Below the pieces are notes generated by a model. That model was not told the origin of the DNA and ran no database searches. It saw only the letters and a program-made list of their open reading frames with translations. From Bolinopsis microptera (taxonomy: Eukaryota; Ctenophora; Tentaculata; Lobata; Bolinopsidae), in NCBI RefSeq assembly GCF_026151205.1, contig NC_087078.1, forward strand, positions 8,448,675-8,512,674: a DNA stretch of 64,000 nt, given 5' to 3'. Of the stretch, positions 1-11,053 are shown one piece after another. A program made the position numbers and the translations under genes. Every line of letters begins with the position of its first letter. Positions within the stretch are counted from its first letter, which is position 1.

Positions 1-1359
1 ATTCTAGATTGAATAAGCTCTTTAAAAAAGTAGCAAGGTGGACGATAACAACTGGGCACGTAGAATGGCCAATGACTTGGAGGAAGCTGCTAGAAAAGGT
101 CAGCAACGTGAGGTATGGCAGAAGATCAATGTCATATCTGGAAAGAAGAAGAAGCAGTCAACTGCAGTTAGAGACGTATCTGGCCAGTTGATTGCCGACC
201 CACATGCCCAGAAAGAAAGGTGGAAAGAGCACTTCTCTAGGCTATTGAACCCTCCCCCGCAAGAGGCCAATATTTCTGACCTAGACAACATCCCTCCGCA
301 ACCCAGTTTTGACGACCTTTCCGATTCGGATGAAGCTCCTACAAGAAACGAGATTGTTGATGCCCTCAAAAAACTCAAGAATCACAAAAGTCCAGGAGTG
401 GATGGTATCACCAACGAGCAACTTAAGTATGGACAGGATGGGTTGGTCGATCAACTAGTTGTGTTGTTCAAGAAAGTGTGGGAAGATGAGAAGATTCCTG
501 AGGATTGGTCCAAAGGTGTTATTATCATCGTTGGAAAGAAAGGTGACACCTCTCATTGCGCTAACAACAGAGGCATTACATTAAGATCCACAGCCTCGAA
601 GCTCCTGCAGATGATACTCCTGCGGAGACTTAGCAATGGAATGGAAAAATTCCTTCGGGAGAATCAAAGTGGTTTTAGACAGAATCGCTCATGTATTGAC
701 CAGGTTTATTCACTCCGCTGTATTATTCACCAATGCATTGAGTATAATATCCCTCTGTATATTAATTTTGTTGATTTCAAAGCAGCTTTTGATTCAATTG
801 ACAGGCAGTTCATTTGGAGAAGTATGCAGCACTACGGCTTACCTGACAAGTACATTAGAATTATGAAGGCGTTCTTCACTCACACAGTTAGTGCTGTTAG
901 GGTCAATGGTGAGGTCACAGGTTGGTTTGATGTCAACTCGGGTACTGGGCAAGGTGATATACAGGGACCACCAGTCTTCAACTTTTGTTTGAATTTTTCG
1001 GCATACCTTATGGAACTGAACAAGGTCATTAGCAAAGGGGCTTTATTACAGCTGCCAGCCCCCGGGGTAGAAGAAAAACATCTTTTGGACACTGATTACG
1101 CTGATGACATGGCCATGTTAGATAACTCAAAAGAGGGGCTGCAGGAAACCACTGACCTTCTCTGCAAATACAGTGCCTATGCAGGTCTGAAGATTAATGC
1201 TGGCAAAACACAGAGCATGGTTGTCAGCAAAAGTGCATCGCAGAGGCCGTATTCTAAAGACGACACTATGGACATCAATGTGGAAGGTCTCCCAATACAG
1301 CAGGTCAGCAATTTCACTTACTTGGGTGCAATCATCAGTGCGAATGGAACAATTGACAA
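1..1359 (+). pseudogene. LINE reverse transcriptase, 5' part (interrupted)
   Basis: The frame is open from about position 26 to 1369 and the window starts inside the element, so the endonuclease end is not visible. RT blocks appear in order: PGVDGITNEQLK near residue 121, the RT2-RT3 region with FVDFKAAFDSIDR near 245, GTGQGDIQGPP near 305 and the catalytic TDYADDMAML near 355. This is a non-LTR retrotransposon polymerase, which copies its own RNA into nicked chromosomal DNA. The frame stops because a 240-bp satellite array is inserted at GTIDN. The protein resumes on the far side of the array at 6938, so the two pieces are one broken gene. The family is an endonuclease-RT LINE common in marine invertebrates (established knowledge); the exact clade was not determined. 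Confidence 0.9.
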
Positions 1360-4300
1360 TCTAATCTAAGTAAACTATAGGTAAAAATATAATATTAATC
1401 ATAAGCTAAAATGTACTAATCTTTGTATTCTAAATGGGGAAAAAGAGGGCGCCCAAGAAAACAAAGATCAACCAAATCTCGGAACCAATGGCCGGGAGAG
1501 ATATACATGTAATTATAGAGCAATATCAAGAAAAGCTATCAATTATGTATCCAACGGGGCGGAAGAACCGACCACCAGTACTTGATACCATGATACGGAC
1601 GTAATCTAAGTAAACTATAGGTAAAAATATAATATTAATCATAAGCTAAAATGTACTAATCTTTGTATTCTAAATGGGGAAAAAGAGGGCGCCCAAGAAA
1701 ACAAAGATCAACCAAATCTCGGAACCAATGGCCGGGAGAGATATAAATGTAATTATAGAGCAATATCAAGAAAAGCTATCAATTATGTATCCAACGGGGC
1801 GGAAGAACCAACCACCAGTACTTGATACCATGATACGGACGTAATCTAAGTAAACTATAGGTAAAAATATAATATTAATCATAAGCTAAAATGTACTAAT
1901 CTTTGTATTCTAAATGGGGAAAAAGAGGGCGCCCAAGAAAACAAAGATCAACCAAATCTCGGAACCAATGGCCGGGAGAGATATAAATGTAATTATAGAG
2001 CAATATCAAGAAAAGCTATCAATTATGTATCCAACGGGGCGGAAGAACCGACCACCAGTACTTGATACCATGATACGGACGTAATCTAAGTAAACTATAG
2101 GTAAAAATATAATATTAATCATAAGCTAAAATGCACTAATCTTTGTATTCTAAATGGGGAAAAAGAGGGCGCCCAAGAAAACAAAGATCAACCAAATCTC
2201 GGAACCAATGGCCGGGAGAGATATAAATGTAATTATAGAGCAATATCAAGAAAAGCTATCAATTATGTATCCAACGGGGCGGAAGAACCGACCACCAGTA
2301 CTTGATACCATGATACGGACGTAATCTAAGTAAACTATAGGTAAAAATATAATATTAATCATAAGCTAAAATGTACTAATCTTTGTATTCTAAATGGGGA
2401 AAAAGAGGGCGCCCAAGAAAACAAAGATCAACCAAATCTCGGAACCAATGGCCGGGAGAGATATAAATGTAATTATAGAGCAATATCAAGAAAAGCTATC
2501 AATTATGTATCCAACGGGGCGGAAGAACCGACCACCAGTACTTGATACCATGATACGGACGTAATCTAAGTAAACTATAGGTAAAAATATAATATTAATC
2601 ATAAGCTAAAATGTACTAATCTTTGTATTCTAAATGGGGAAAAAGAGGGCGCCCAAGAAAACAAAGATCAACCAAATCTCGGAACCAATGGCCGGGAGAG
2701 ATATAAATGTAATTATAGAGCAATATCAAGAAAAGCTATCAATTATGTATCCAACGGGGCGGAAGAACCGACCACCAGTACTTGATACCATGATACGGAC
2801 GTAATCTAAGTAAACTATAGGTAAAAATATAATATTAATCATAAGCTAAAATGCACTAATCTTTGTATTCTAAATGGGGAAAAAGAGGGCGCCCAAGAAA
2901 ACAAAGATCAACCAAATCTCGGAACCAATGGCCGGGAGAGATATAAATGTAATTATAGAGCAATATCAAGAAAAGCTATCAATTATGTATCCAACGGGGC
3001 GGAAGAACCGACCACCAGTACTTGATACCATGATACGGACGTAATCTAAGTAAACTATAGGTAAAAATATAATATTAATCATAAGCTAAAATGTACTAAT
3101 CTTTGTATTCTAAATGGGGAAAAAGAGGGCGCCCAAGAAAACAAAGATCAACCAAATCTCGGAACCAATGGCCGGGAGAGATATAAATGTAATTATAGAG
3201 CAATATCAAGAAAAGCTATCAATTATGTATCCAACGGGGCGGAAGAACCGACCACCAGTACTTGATACCATGATACGGACGTAATCTAAGTAAACTATAG
3301 GTAAAAATATAATATTAATCATAAGCTAAAATGTACTAATCTTTGTATTCTAAATGGGGAAAAAGAGGGCGCCCAAGAAAACAAAGATCAACCAAATCTC
3401 GGAACCAATGGCCGGGAGAGATATAAATGTAATTATAGAGCAATATCAAGAAAAGCTATCAATTATGTATCCAACGGGGCGGAAGAACCGACCACCAGTA
3501 CTTGATACCATGATACGGACGTAATCTAAGTAAACTATAGGTAAAAATATAATATTAATCATAAGCTAAAATGCACTAATCTTTGTATTCTAAATGGGGA
3601 AAAAGAGGGCGCCCAAGAAAACAAAGATCAACCAAATCTCGGAACCAATGGCCGGGAGAGATATAAATGTAATTATAGAGCAATATCAAGAAAAGCTATC
3701 AATTATGTATCCAACGGGGCGGAAGAACCGACCACCAGTACTTGATACCATGATACGGACGTAATCTAAGTAAACTATAGGTAAAAATATAATATTAATC
3801 ATAAGCTAAAATGTACTAATCTTTGTATTCTAAATGGGGAAAAAGAGGGCGCCCAAGAAAACAAAGATCAACCAAATCTCGGAACCAATGGCCGGGAGAG
3901 ATATAAATGTAATTATAGAGCAATATCAAGAAAAGCTATCAATTATGTATCCAACGGGGCGGAAGAACCGACCACCAGTACTTGATACCATGATACGGAC
4001 GTAATCTAAGTAAACTATAGGTAAAAATATAATATTAATCATAAGCTAAAATGTACTAATCTTTGTATTCTAAATGGGGAAAAAGAGGGCGCCCAAGAAA
4101 ACAAAGATCAACCAAATCTCGGAACCAATGGCCGGGAGAGATATAAATGTAATTATAGAGCAATATCAAGAAAAGCTATCAATTATGTATCCAACGGGGC
4201 GGAAGAACCGACCACCAGTACTTGATACCATGATACGGACGTAATCTAAGTAAACTATAGGTAAAAATATAATATTAATCATAAGCTAAAATGCACTAAT

Positions 4301-6937
4301 CTTTGTATTCTAAATGGGGAAAAAGAGGGCGCCCAAGAAAACAAAGATCAACCAAATCTCGGAACCAATGGCCGGGAGAGATATAAATGTAATTATAGAG
4401 CAATATCAAGAAAAGCTATCAATTATGTATCCAACGGGGCGGAAGAACCGACCACCAGTACTTGATACCATGATACGGACGTAATCTAAGTAAACTATAG
4501 GTAAAAATATAATATTAATCATAAGCTAAAATGTACTAATCTTTGTATTCTAAATGGGGAAAAAGAGGGCGCCCAAGAAAACAAAGATCAACCAAATCTC
4601 GGAACCAATGGTCGGGAGAGATATAAATGTAATTATAGAGCAATATCAAGAAAAGCTATCAATTATGTATCCAACGGGGCGGAAGAACCGACCACCAGTA
4701 CTTGATACCATGATACGGACGTAATCTAAGTAAACTATAGGTAAAAATATAATATTAATCATAAGCTAAAATGTACTAATCTTTGTATTCTAAATGGGGA
4801 AAAAGAGGGCGCCCAAGAAAACAAAGATCAACCAAATCTCGGAACCAATGGCCGGGAGAGATATAAATGTAATTATAGAGCAATATCAAGAAAAGCTATC
4901 AATTATGTATCCAACGGGGCGGAAGAACCGACCACCAGTACTTGATACCATGATACGGACGTAATCTAAGTAAACTATAGGTAAAAATATAATATTAATC
5001 ATAAGCTAAAATGCACTAATCTTTGTATTCTAAATGGGGAAAAAGAGGGCGCCCAAGAAAACAAAGATCAACCAAATCTCGGAACCAATGGCCGGGAGAG
5101 ATATAAATGTAATTATAGAGCAATATCAAGAAAAGCTATCAATTATGTATCCAACGGGGCGGAAGAACCGACCACCAGTACTTGATACCATGATACGGAC
5201 GTAATCTAAGTAAACTATAGGTAAAAATATAATATTAATCATAAGCTAAAATGTACTAATCTTTGTATTCTAAATGGGGAAAAAGAGGGCGCCCAAGAAA
5301 ACAAAGATCAACCAAATCTCGGAACCAATGGCCGGGAGAGATATAAATGTAATTATAGAGCAATATCAAGAAAAGCTATCAATTATGTATCCAACGGGGC
5401 GGAAGAACCGACCACCAGTACTTGATACCATGATACGGACGTAATCTAAGTAAACTATAGGTAAAAATATAATATTAATCATAAGCTAAAATGTACTAAT
5501 CTTTGTATTCTAAATGGGGAAAAAGAGGGCGCCCAAGAAAACAAAGATCAACCAAATCTCGGAACCAATGGCCGGGAGAGATATAAATGTAATTATAGAG
5601 CAATATCAAGAAAAGCTATCAATTATGTATCCAACGGGGCGGAAGAACCGACCACCAGTACTTGATACCATGATACGGACGTAATCTAAGTAAACTATAG
5701 GTAAAAATATAATATTAATCATAAGCTAAAATGTACTAATCTTTGTATTCTAAATGGGGAAAAAGAGGGCGCCCAAGAAAACAAAGATCAACCAAATCTC
5801 GGAACCAATGGCCGGGAGAGATATAAATGTAATTATAGAGCAATATCAAGAAAAGCTATCAATTATGTATCCAACGGGGCGGAAGAACCGACCACCAGTA
5901 CTTGATACCATGATACGGACGTAATCTAAGTAAACTATAGGTAAAAATATAATATTAATCATAAGCTAAAATGCACTAATCTTTGTATTCTAAATGGGGA
6001 AAAAGAGGGCGCCCAAGAAAACAAAGATCAACCAAATCTCGGAACCAATGGCCGGGAGAGATATAAATGTAATTATAGAGCAATATCAAGAAAAGCTATC
6101 AATTATGTATCCAACGGGGCGGAAGAACCGACCACCAGTACTTGATACCATGATACGGACGTAATCTAAGTAAACTATAGGTAAAAATATAATATTAATC
6201 ATAAGCTAAAATGTACTAATCTTTGTATTCTAAATGGGGAAAAAGAGGGCGCCCAAGAAAACAAAGATCAACCAAATCTCGGAACCAATGGCCGGGAGAG
6301 ATATAAATGTAATTATAGAGCAATATCAAGAAAAGCTATCAATTATGTATCCAACGGGGCGGAAGAACCGACCACCAGTACTTGATACCATGATACGGAC
6401 GTAATCTAAGTAAACTATAGGTAAAAATATAATATTAATCATAAGCTAAAATGTACTAATCTTTGTATTCTAAATGGGGAAAAAGAGGGCGCCCAAGAAA
6501 ACAAAGATCAACCAAATCTCGGAACCAATGGCCGGGAGAGATATAAATGTAATTATAGAGCAATATCAAGAAAAGCTATCAATTATGTATCCAACGGGGC
6601 GGAAGAACCGACCACCAGTACTTGATACCATGATACGGACGTAATCTAAGTAAACTATAGGTAAAAATATAATATTAATCATAAGCTAAAATGTACTAAT
6701 CTTTGTATTCTAAATGGGGAAAAAGAGGGCGCCCAAGAAAACAAAGATCAACCAAATCTCGGAACCAATGGCCGGGAGAGATATAAATGTAATTATAGAG
6801 CAATATCAAGAAAAGCTATCAATTATGTATCCAACGGGGCGGAAGAACCGACCACCAGTACTTGATACCATGATACGGACGTAATCTAAGTAAACTATAG
6901 GTAAAAATATAATATTAATCATAAGCTAAAATGTACT
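1360..6937 (+). repeat. 240-bp satellite array (about 23.2 units) inserted in a LINE
   Basis: An exact 240-bp period runs for 5578 bp. Monomers are almost identical; I saw only about four kinds of single-base variant. The array begins TCTAATCTAAG and ends AATGTACT, so a 58-bp segment occurs 24 times and the other 182 bp 23 times, giving the array direct 58-bp ends. ACAA lies on both sides (1356-1359 and 6938-6941), and joining the flanks at one ACAA restores the LINE reading frame, so this looks like an insertion with a 4-bp target duplication. A T/C variant at the ATGTACTAAT site occurs every third unit over much of the array, which is a 720-bp higher-order period. Each full monomer carries a 56-codon ORF (separate entry). 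Confidence 0.97.
1434..1604 (+). CDS. 56-codon ORF repeated in every 240-bp satellite monomer
   Basis: I do not recognise this ORF. It starts at ATGGGGAAAAAGAGG and ends at TAA, and recurs at 1434+240k for k=0 to 22 (last copy 6714-6884). The peptide begins MGKKRAPKKTK, is strongly basic at its N-terminus, has a central helix-like stretch around IIEQYQEKL and a second basic patch GRKNRPP. All variants I noticed inside it keep the frame: His25 in unit 1 against Asn in the rest, Arg to Gln in the GRKNRPP patch of unit 2, and Ala to Val in one unit near 4610. An in-frame TAA lies directly before the ATG. Homogenisation of the array alone could keep the frame open, so coding is a hypothesis. It is too short to assign to a family by eye. 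Confidence 0.3.
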   Translation: MGKKRAPKKTKINQISEPMAGRDIHVIIEQYQEKLSIMYPTGRKNRPPVLDTMIRT

Positions 6938-7515
6938 ACAAAGAACTGTCAGCTCGAATTCAAAAGGCCTCTGGGGCATTCTATCAGCTCAGCAGTATAT
7001 GGTACAGTCGCAACATCAAAACTCCAACTAAAATCAGGATTTACAAAGCGGCTGTTCTCACTATACTGCTTTATTGAAGTGAGGTATGGAATACCACACA
7101 GACGCAGATGAAAAGATTTGAGGTGTTCCATGATAGATGTCTGAGGAGAATCCTGAAAATAAAATGGTTTTATCATGTATCTAATGCTGATGTACTTAAG
7201 CGGGCTAACATCGCCCCTGTTGATACTTTCGTACGAGCAGCTAGACTCCGATGGTTTGGCCATGTGGTGAGGATGCCAGAAGAAAGAATACCCAACTATC
7301 TACTGCACTGGATCCCAAAGCATGGTAAAAGGTCAAGAGGTAGACCTCGGAAAAACTGGTTGTCATGTGTCCGGGAGGATGCAGCAATCTTCACAGGTGT
7401 CGATAACATCACGATAGAAGATGCAGAACAACAAGCTACAGACAGGGTTCACTGGAGAGGTCTAATACACCGGAGAAAGGAGTTACTATGTGGTGCAGGC
7501 CACTCCAACGACTAG
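6938..7515 (+). pseudogene. LINE reverse transcriptase, C-terminal part
   Basis: This continues the protein of the LINE at 1-1359. After the satellite it resumes with KELSARIQKASGAFYQL, has one TGA stop at about 7076 (in LLY*SEVWN, where a sense codon is expected), then stays open to 7515. It contains the C-terminal LINE signatures RRILKIKW, RLRWFGHVVRMPEE and a basic RSRGRPRKNW segment. Joined across the array the whole frame carries a single nonsense codon, so the copy decayed little before or after the satellite inserted. A 3' fragment of a related copy lies on the minus strand at 17971-18013. Confidence 0.88.
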
Positions 7516-8349
7516 GAGGAGACCTTTTCAAGTACAAGTAAGTAGAAGGAGGAATTTCACTGTAATTAATTAACACATGGCTAGCGTCGGACGCAGCATA
7601 ACATACGCTTCTTATACACTTAATTATAGGGGAGTGGTCTATATTCGATTATATTGCGAAGGAGCAGACTAGACTTTGGCGACACCGTAGGTCCATCGGG
7701 CCACCTCATATATCCAAACCCGATTACTTATTCCCTACGATCTTTTTGCCTTCGGCAAGAGTAGGGAAAAAATTAAAATAATTTTAAGAATAATTGACTT
7801 TGTTTTTTAAATTTTTAAAATGGACGGCGTTTTTGTAACTTGATTTGAAATACGCGGCGATATTAAACAAGAATTGCGCCCGTTGTTTCGTTTTGGCGGA
7901 CGCTAGATTTCCATTTCACTATAAGTATAACTATTAATATAAGCTCTAATCAGCTCACCTTATAATAATAATATTGAAACATCAGTAGACTACGCGTGCC
8001 ACATTCAAGTTGGGCTTATTACAAAATACTATACATTACTAGTATACATTAAAATACGCTAGTGCCGCGCATTCATTGACCACAGACTAGCTATACACCA
8101 CATCTCCGCAAGCAATCCCCGTGCGCGCGCGCGCGGCAAGTTGACATGGAAACGAACGGAAGCAAGTAAGGAACACGACATATATTTGACCCACCTACCG
8201 CTATTTCCAAAATCCACGTTTTTCTGCAAAAACGTCCATTCGTAACCTTTCACTATTGCCTTTTTTCAAAAGGGTGAAAAGGAAAAAATGTTGGCAGTGT
8301 AATTGATGAGATATGCGTCATGCGATGGATTTTATTGAGTGATGCTTAA
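7516..8349. other. No gene seen; one GCC-TTC-GGC hairpin
   Basis: LINE 3' UTR followed by AT-rich DNA. At 7732-7767 a hairpin pairs TCCCTA with TAGGGA and has a GCC TTC GGC tip, the same TTC-loop style as the hairpins at 40437-40493. A short (GC)n run lies near 8120-8133. The minus-strand frame at 8059-8253 has no recognisable motif. Confidence 0.6.
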
Positions 8350-9460
8350 GGGGGCATACACCAAATCTGTCCAGACCAAATGACCTCATAAACAGTTCAG
8401 TGACCTTCTAGCGCACCGTTTCCACACCAAAAAAATTATTTTGAGAATACCCATTTTTGTAATCGAGCATTTCCTGGGTGAGACGCTATAAGTTAATCAT
8501 TTCCTGCGGTATCGAGTTGAAATTTTGCTCGCCGTTTATTCACATCTATTTCAAGGTGTGTGTAAAATCTTGATATCGTATCTAAAAAGGCTGGTGTGTT
8601 ATGAATTTTTAAAGTCAAAAAGCTAAAATTGTCCTTTTCAGGCTTATTTTAACAAAAAGACAGTCAGGAAAGATCGGATTGAATTGATGCTTGACATCAA
8701 ATTGTTCTCTGAATTCTGGCGCAGTTTTTGATACCCTCAAAAATGTTTTTACTCATTCAGCTTCAGATTTTGGCTTTGCAGATAAAAAATCACATTTTCT
8801 CCCATAACTTCAAAGGGAAGCATTTTAGGGTGTTTTGTTGTTCATAACTCATATATAAATGTGCTAGTTGCGGTTATTTTGCACCCTTCAAAAAGTCACT
8901 AGCACATTCCTATCAAAATTTTAGAAAAATCAGTAAATTTTAAAAACGAAAAAATGTGCCTAAATTTGTTGTTTGGCTTTGAGGTCCAATAGATCTGAAG
9001 CTGAATGAGTAAAAACATTTTTGAGGGCATCAAAAACTACGCCAGAATTCAGAGAACAATTTGATGTCAAGCATCAATTCAATCCGATCTTCCCTGACTG
9101 TCTTTTTGTTAAAATAAGCCTGAAAAGGACAATTTTAGCTTTTTGACTTTAAAAATTCATAACACACCAGCCTTTTTAGATACGATATCAAGATTTTACA
9201 CACACCTTGAAATAGATGTGAATAAACGGCGAGCAAAATTTCAACCCGATACCGCAGGAAATGATTAACTTATAGCGTCTCAACCACAAAATAATTTTTT
9301 CCGAAAATTGCACTCTCAACCAGGAAATGCTCGATTACAAAAATGGGTATTCTCAAAATAATTTTTTTTGGTGTGGAAAGGGTGCGCTAGAAGGTCACTG
9401 AACTGCCTATGAGGTCATTTGGTCTGGACGGCACAAACCACTGTTTTGGTGTATGCCCCC
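8350..9460. mobile_element. Foldback element flanked by TTAA
   Basis: Two arms of about 420-470 bp (8350-8770 and 8990-9460) are inverted copies around a loop of about 220 bp. The termini are GGGGGCATACACCAAA on the left and its complement TTTGGTGTATGCCCCC on the right. TTAA sits immediately outside both ends (8346-8349 and 9461-9464), the target used by piggyBac-type transposases. The right arm has about 36 extra bases near 9283-9320. No transposase frame is present, so it is non-autonomous. The superfamily rests on the TTAA only. Confidence 0.85.
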
Positions 9461-9564
9461 TTAAGTGTGTGCATATAATCTAAGATGTAGAGACAAGGTT
9501 ATTATCGCGGCATTTTGGTTTATGTTTTATAAATGTTCAGGTTAAATACCGTATTTAATTTAAC

Positions 9565-9664
9565 TACCTTGTCGGACTTTATTTGAGCGGACATTAAAAT
9601 GAACGCTAGGGCCTCCAGCGTCCAATTAATGTCCGTTCAAATAATTATAAAGTCCGATAAGGTA
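9565..9664. repeat. Short imperfect inverted repeat (MITE-like)
   Basis: TACCTTGTCGGACTTTAT on the left is mirrored by ATAAAGTCCGATAAGGTA on the right, with GCGGACATTAA and TTAATGTCCG inside. It lies about 100 bp upstream of the gene at 9781. No host duplication could be confirmed. Confidence 0.6.
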
Positions 9665-9780
9665 TATCTTTCATCCTGTGATTGTGAGACTGAGATACCA
9701 TAAACAAGGTGGTGAGATCATGCCGTCACTATTCCGTTTTAGTCTAACAAAAATTAACTCTCTGATGCCTCAGCAGAACT

Positions 9781-10505
9781 ATGGTCTTCCTGAAATTGAT
9801 GGTGTTCTCTGTGGTGATCATGCTCGCTTCAAGCAAGAAGGGGGGCAAGAAGGGGAGGTTCCGCAGTTTAACAGCTCTAGTCGAACAGCAGACAAAGAGG
9901 ATCAGTGAAATTACAAACAGACAGACAGTGATCGAGGAGAAATTAGTGAAGGAAATTGAAGCACTAAAAGAAACATTTGCCGAGGAATTGAAGTAAGTAA
10001 ACAGTTTATAGTATTAGTACTAGTTATTGTTAAACTTAATGTTATTTAAATTCACAAGGTAAATCCTAGTGGCATTGCAATTAATTCAAATTGAAGTTGA
10101 TTTATCAAAAGATAACTTGCAAATTTAAACCCTCTTCATCTCAGAGCCAGAAAGAATGACGTGATGGTGGTAAGCGGAGAGGAGGATCTGAGGGAGGAGC
10201 GCTGTGCGAAAGTGTGTGCTGGAACCTCAGGCAGAGGGGCTACCAACTGGGTGGATTACAGCTTGAACTCGAACGGACTTTACGCAGACGTTGACATCAG
10301 CAAGTGTGGGTTCCTGACAATTCCAACGGTGACTACCTCTCTTGAGTTCACCTCCTCTCATTGGAGTAGGATAGGGGCCTCGGAGATAACCAGAGTGACT
10401 ACCGGCAGTTTTAGGATCTTCCTGGCGCATCCACCTGCCAGAGGCGGTGCTGCGAATGAATGGGGTTGGAATGTGGAGTGGATCGCGGTGGGTTATACCT
10501 GCTGA
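9781..10505 (+). CDS. Secreted coiled-coil protein with lectin-like C-terminal domain (two exons)
   Basis: Exon 1 is 9781-9992 and exon 2 is 10145-10505. The intron has a GTAAGT donor and a pyrimidine-rich TCATCTCAG acceptor. The spliced CDS is 573 nt (190 aa) and stays in frame across the junction. The ATG at 9781 gives a hydrophobic leader (MVFLKLMVFSVVIML), so the protein is probably secreted. A basic KKGGKKGRF segment follows, then a heptad-like region (LVEQQTKRISEITNRQ to EALKETFAEELK), probably an oligomerising coiled coil. Exon 2 encodes a compact domain of about 100 aa with Cys residues and the pattern NWVDYSLNSNGLYADVDISK ... GSFRIFLAHP ... WNVEWIAVGYTC. The FxxxPxVxxSL and WxVxWIAVG rhythm resembles H-type lectin / C1q-like beta sandwiches; this is inference from pattern, not a search. 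A role in extracellular recognition is plausible but unproven. Confidence 0.72.
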
Positions 10506-10777
10506 AGTTTCTACTGGTTCCAAATGCATGAGCCTTTATTTAATTGTTAAACTTAAAGTTTTTACATTAAAGAAAAGAATGATTAATAATGGATGTTTAT
10601 AGTTTTAAATTTTATTGCACGAACAGTAGTTTTATTGAAAAATACCATTTACTAATTATTCCATCGCCGACAAAAATTGAAATAAAAGTGATGTTGAATT
10701 GGTTTATTTTTTGTTCTAAGTCTAAACTTACTGGGCGCTGCACAACCTGTTATTCCGGAAAATCAGCCTATCAATCA

Positions 10778-10972
10778 CAGTGCTGGCAAGCACGACCGCC
10801 GCCATTATACTCACTATACTATTTACCCCGTATACTATTATACCCCCTTCACTGTTTTCCATACATTAAGACTCACCGAAAGTAGTTCAGCAGGCATATT
10901 TTAATTTCAAAACATTCTGCTTCAATATCAAAAATGACAGGAATAAGTAATTCAAAATACGCGCCAGCACTA
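10778..10972. mobile_element. MITE with CAGTGCTGGC termini
   Basis: It begins CAGTGCTGGCAAGCACGA and ends GCCAGCACT, a 9-10 bp inverted repeat. Its interior has the CTATACTATTTACCCC and TTAAGACTCA segments that recur at 40274-40634, 41803-42050 and 46100-46290, so this is a dispersed family. It lies just downstream of the last recognised exon of the minus-strand transporter. No gene is seen elsewhere in 10506-11053. Confidence 0.7.
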
Positions 10973-11053
10973 TGACAATGCCCTCAAAAAGATATGTGTC
11001 TTTGTTTGATGATAGTCTCAGATAGTAACTATACTACTAGTGCTACTACGTAC

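Noticed and set aside
1360-6937. CRISPR-like array
   Set aside because: Contiguous 240-bp monomers with no spacers in a eukaryotic genome.
1360-6937. Helitron or Helentron carrying the satellite
   Set aside because: The left edge A|TC fits, but the right edge ends TGTACT without a CTRR end or preceding hairpin, and a 4-bp duplication is present.
8059-8253. Minus-strand 64-codon frame
   Set aside because: Crosses a (GC)n run and has no protein-like motif or splice context.
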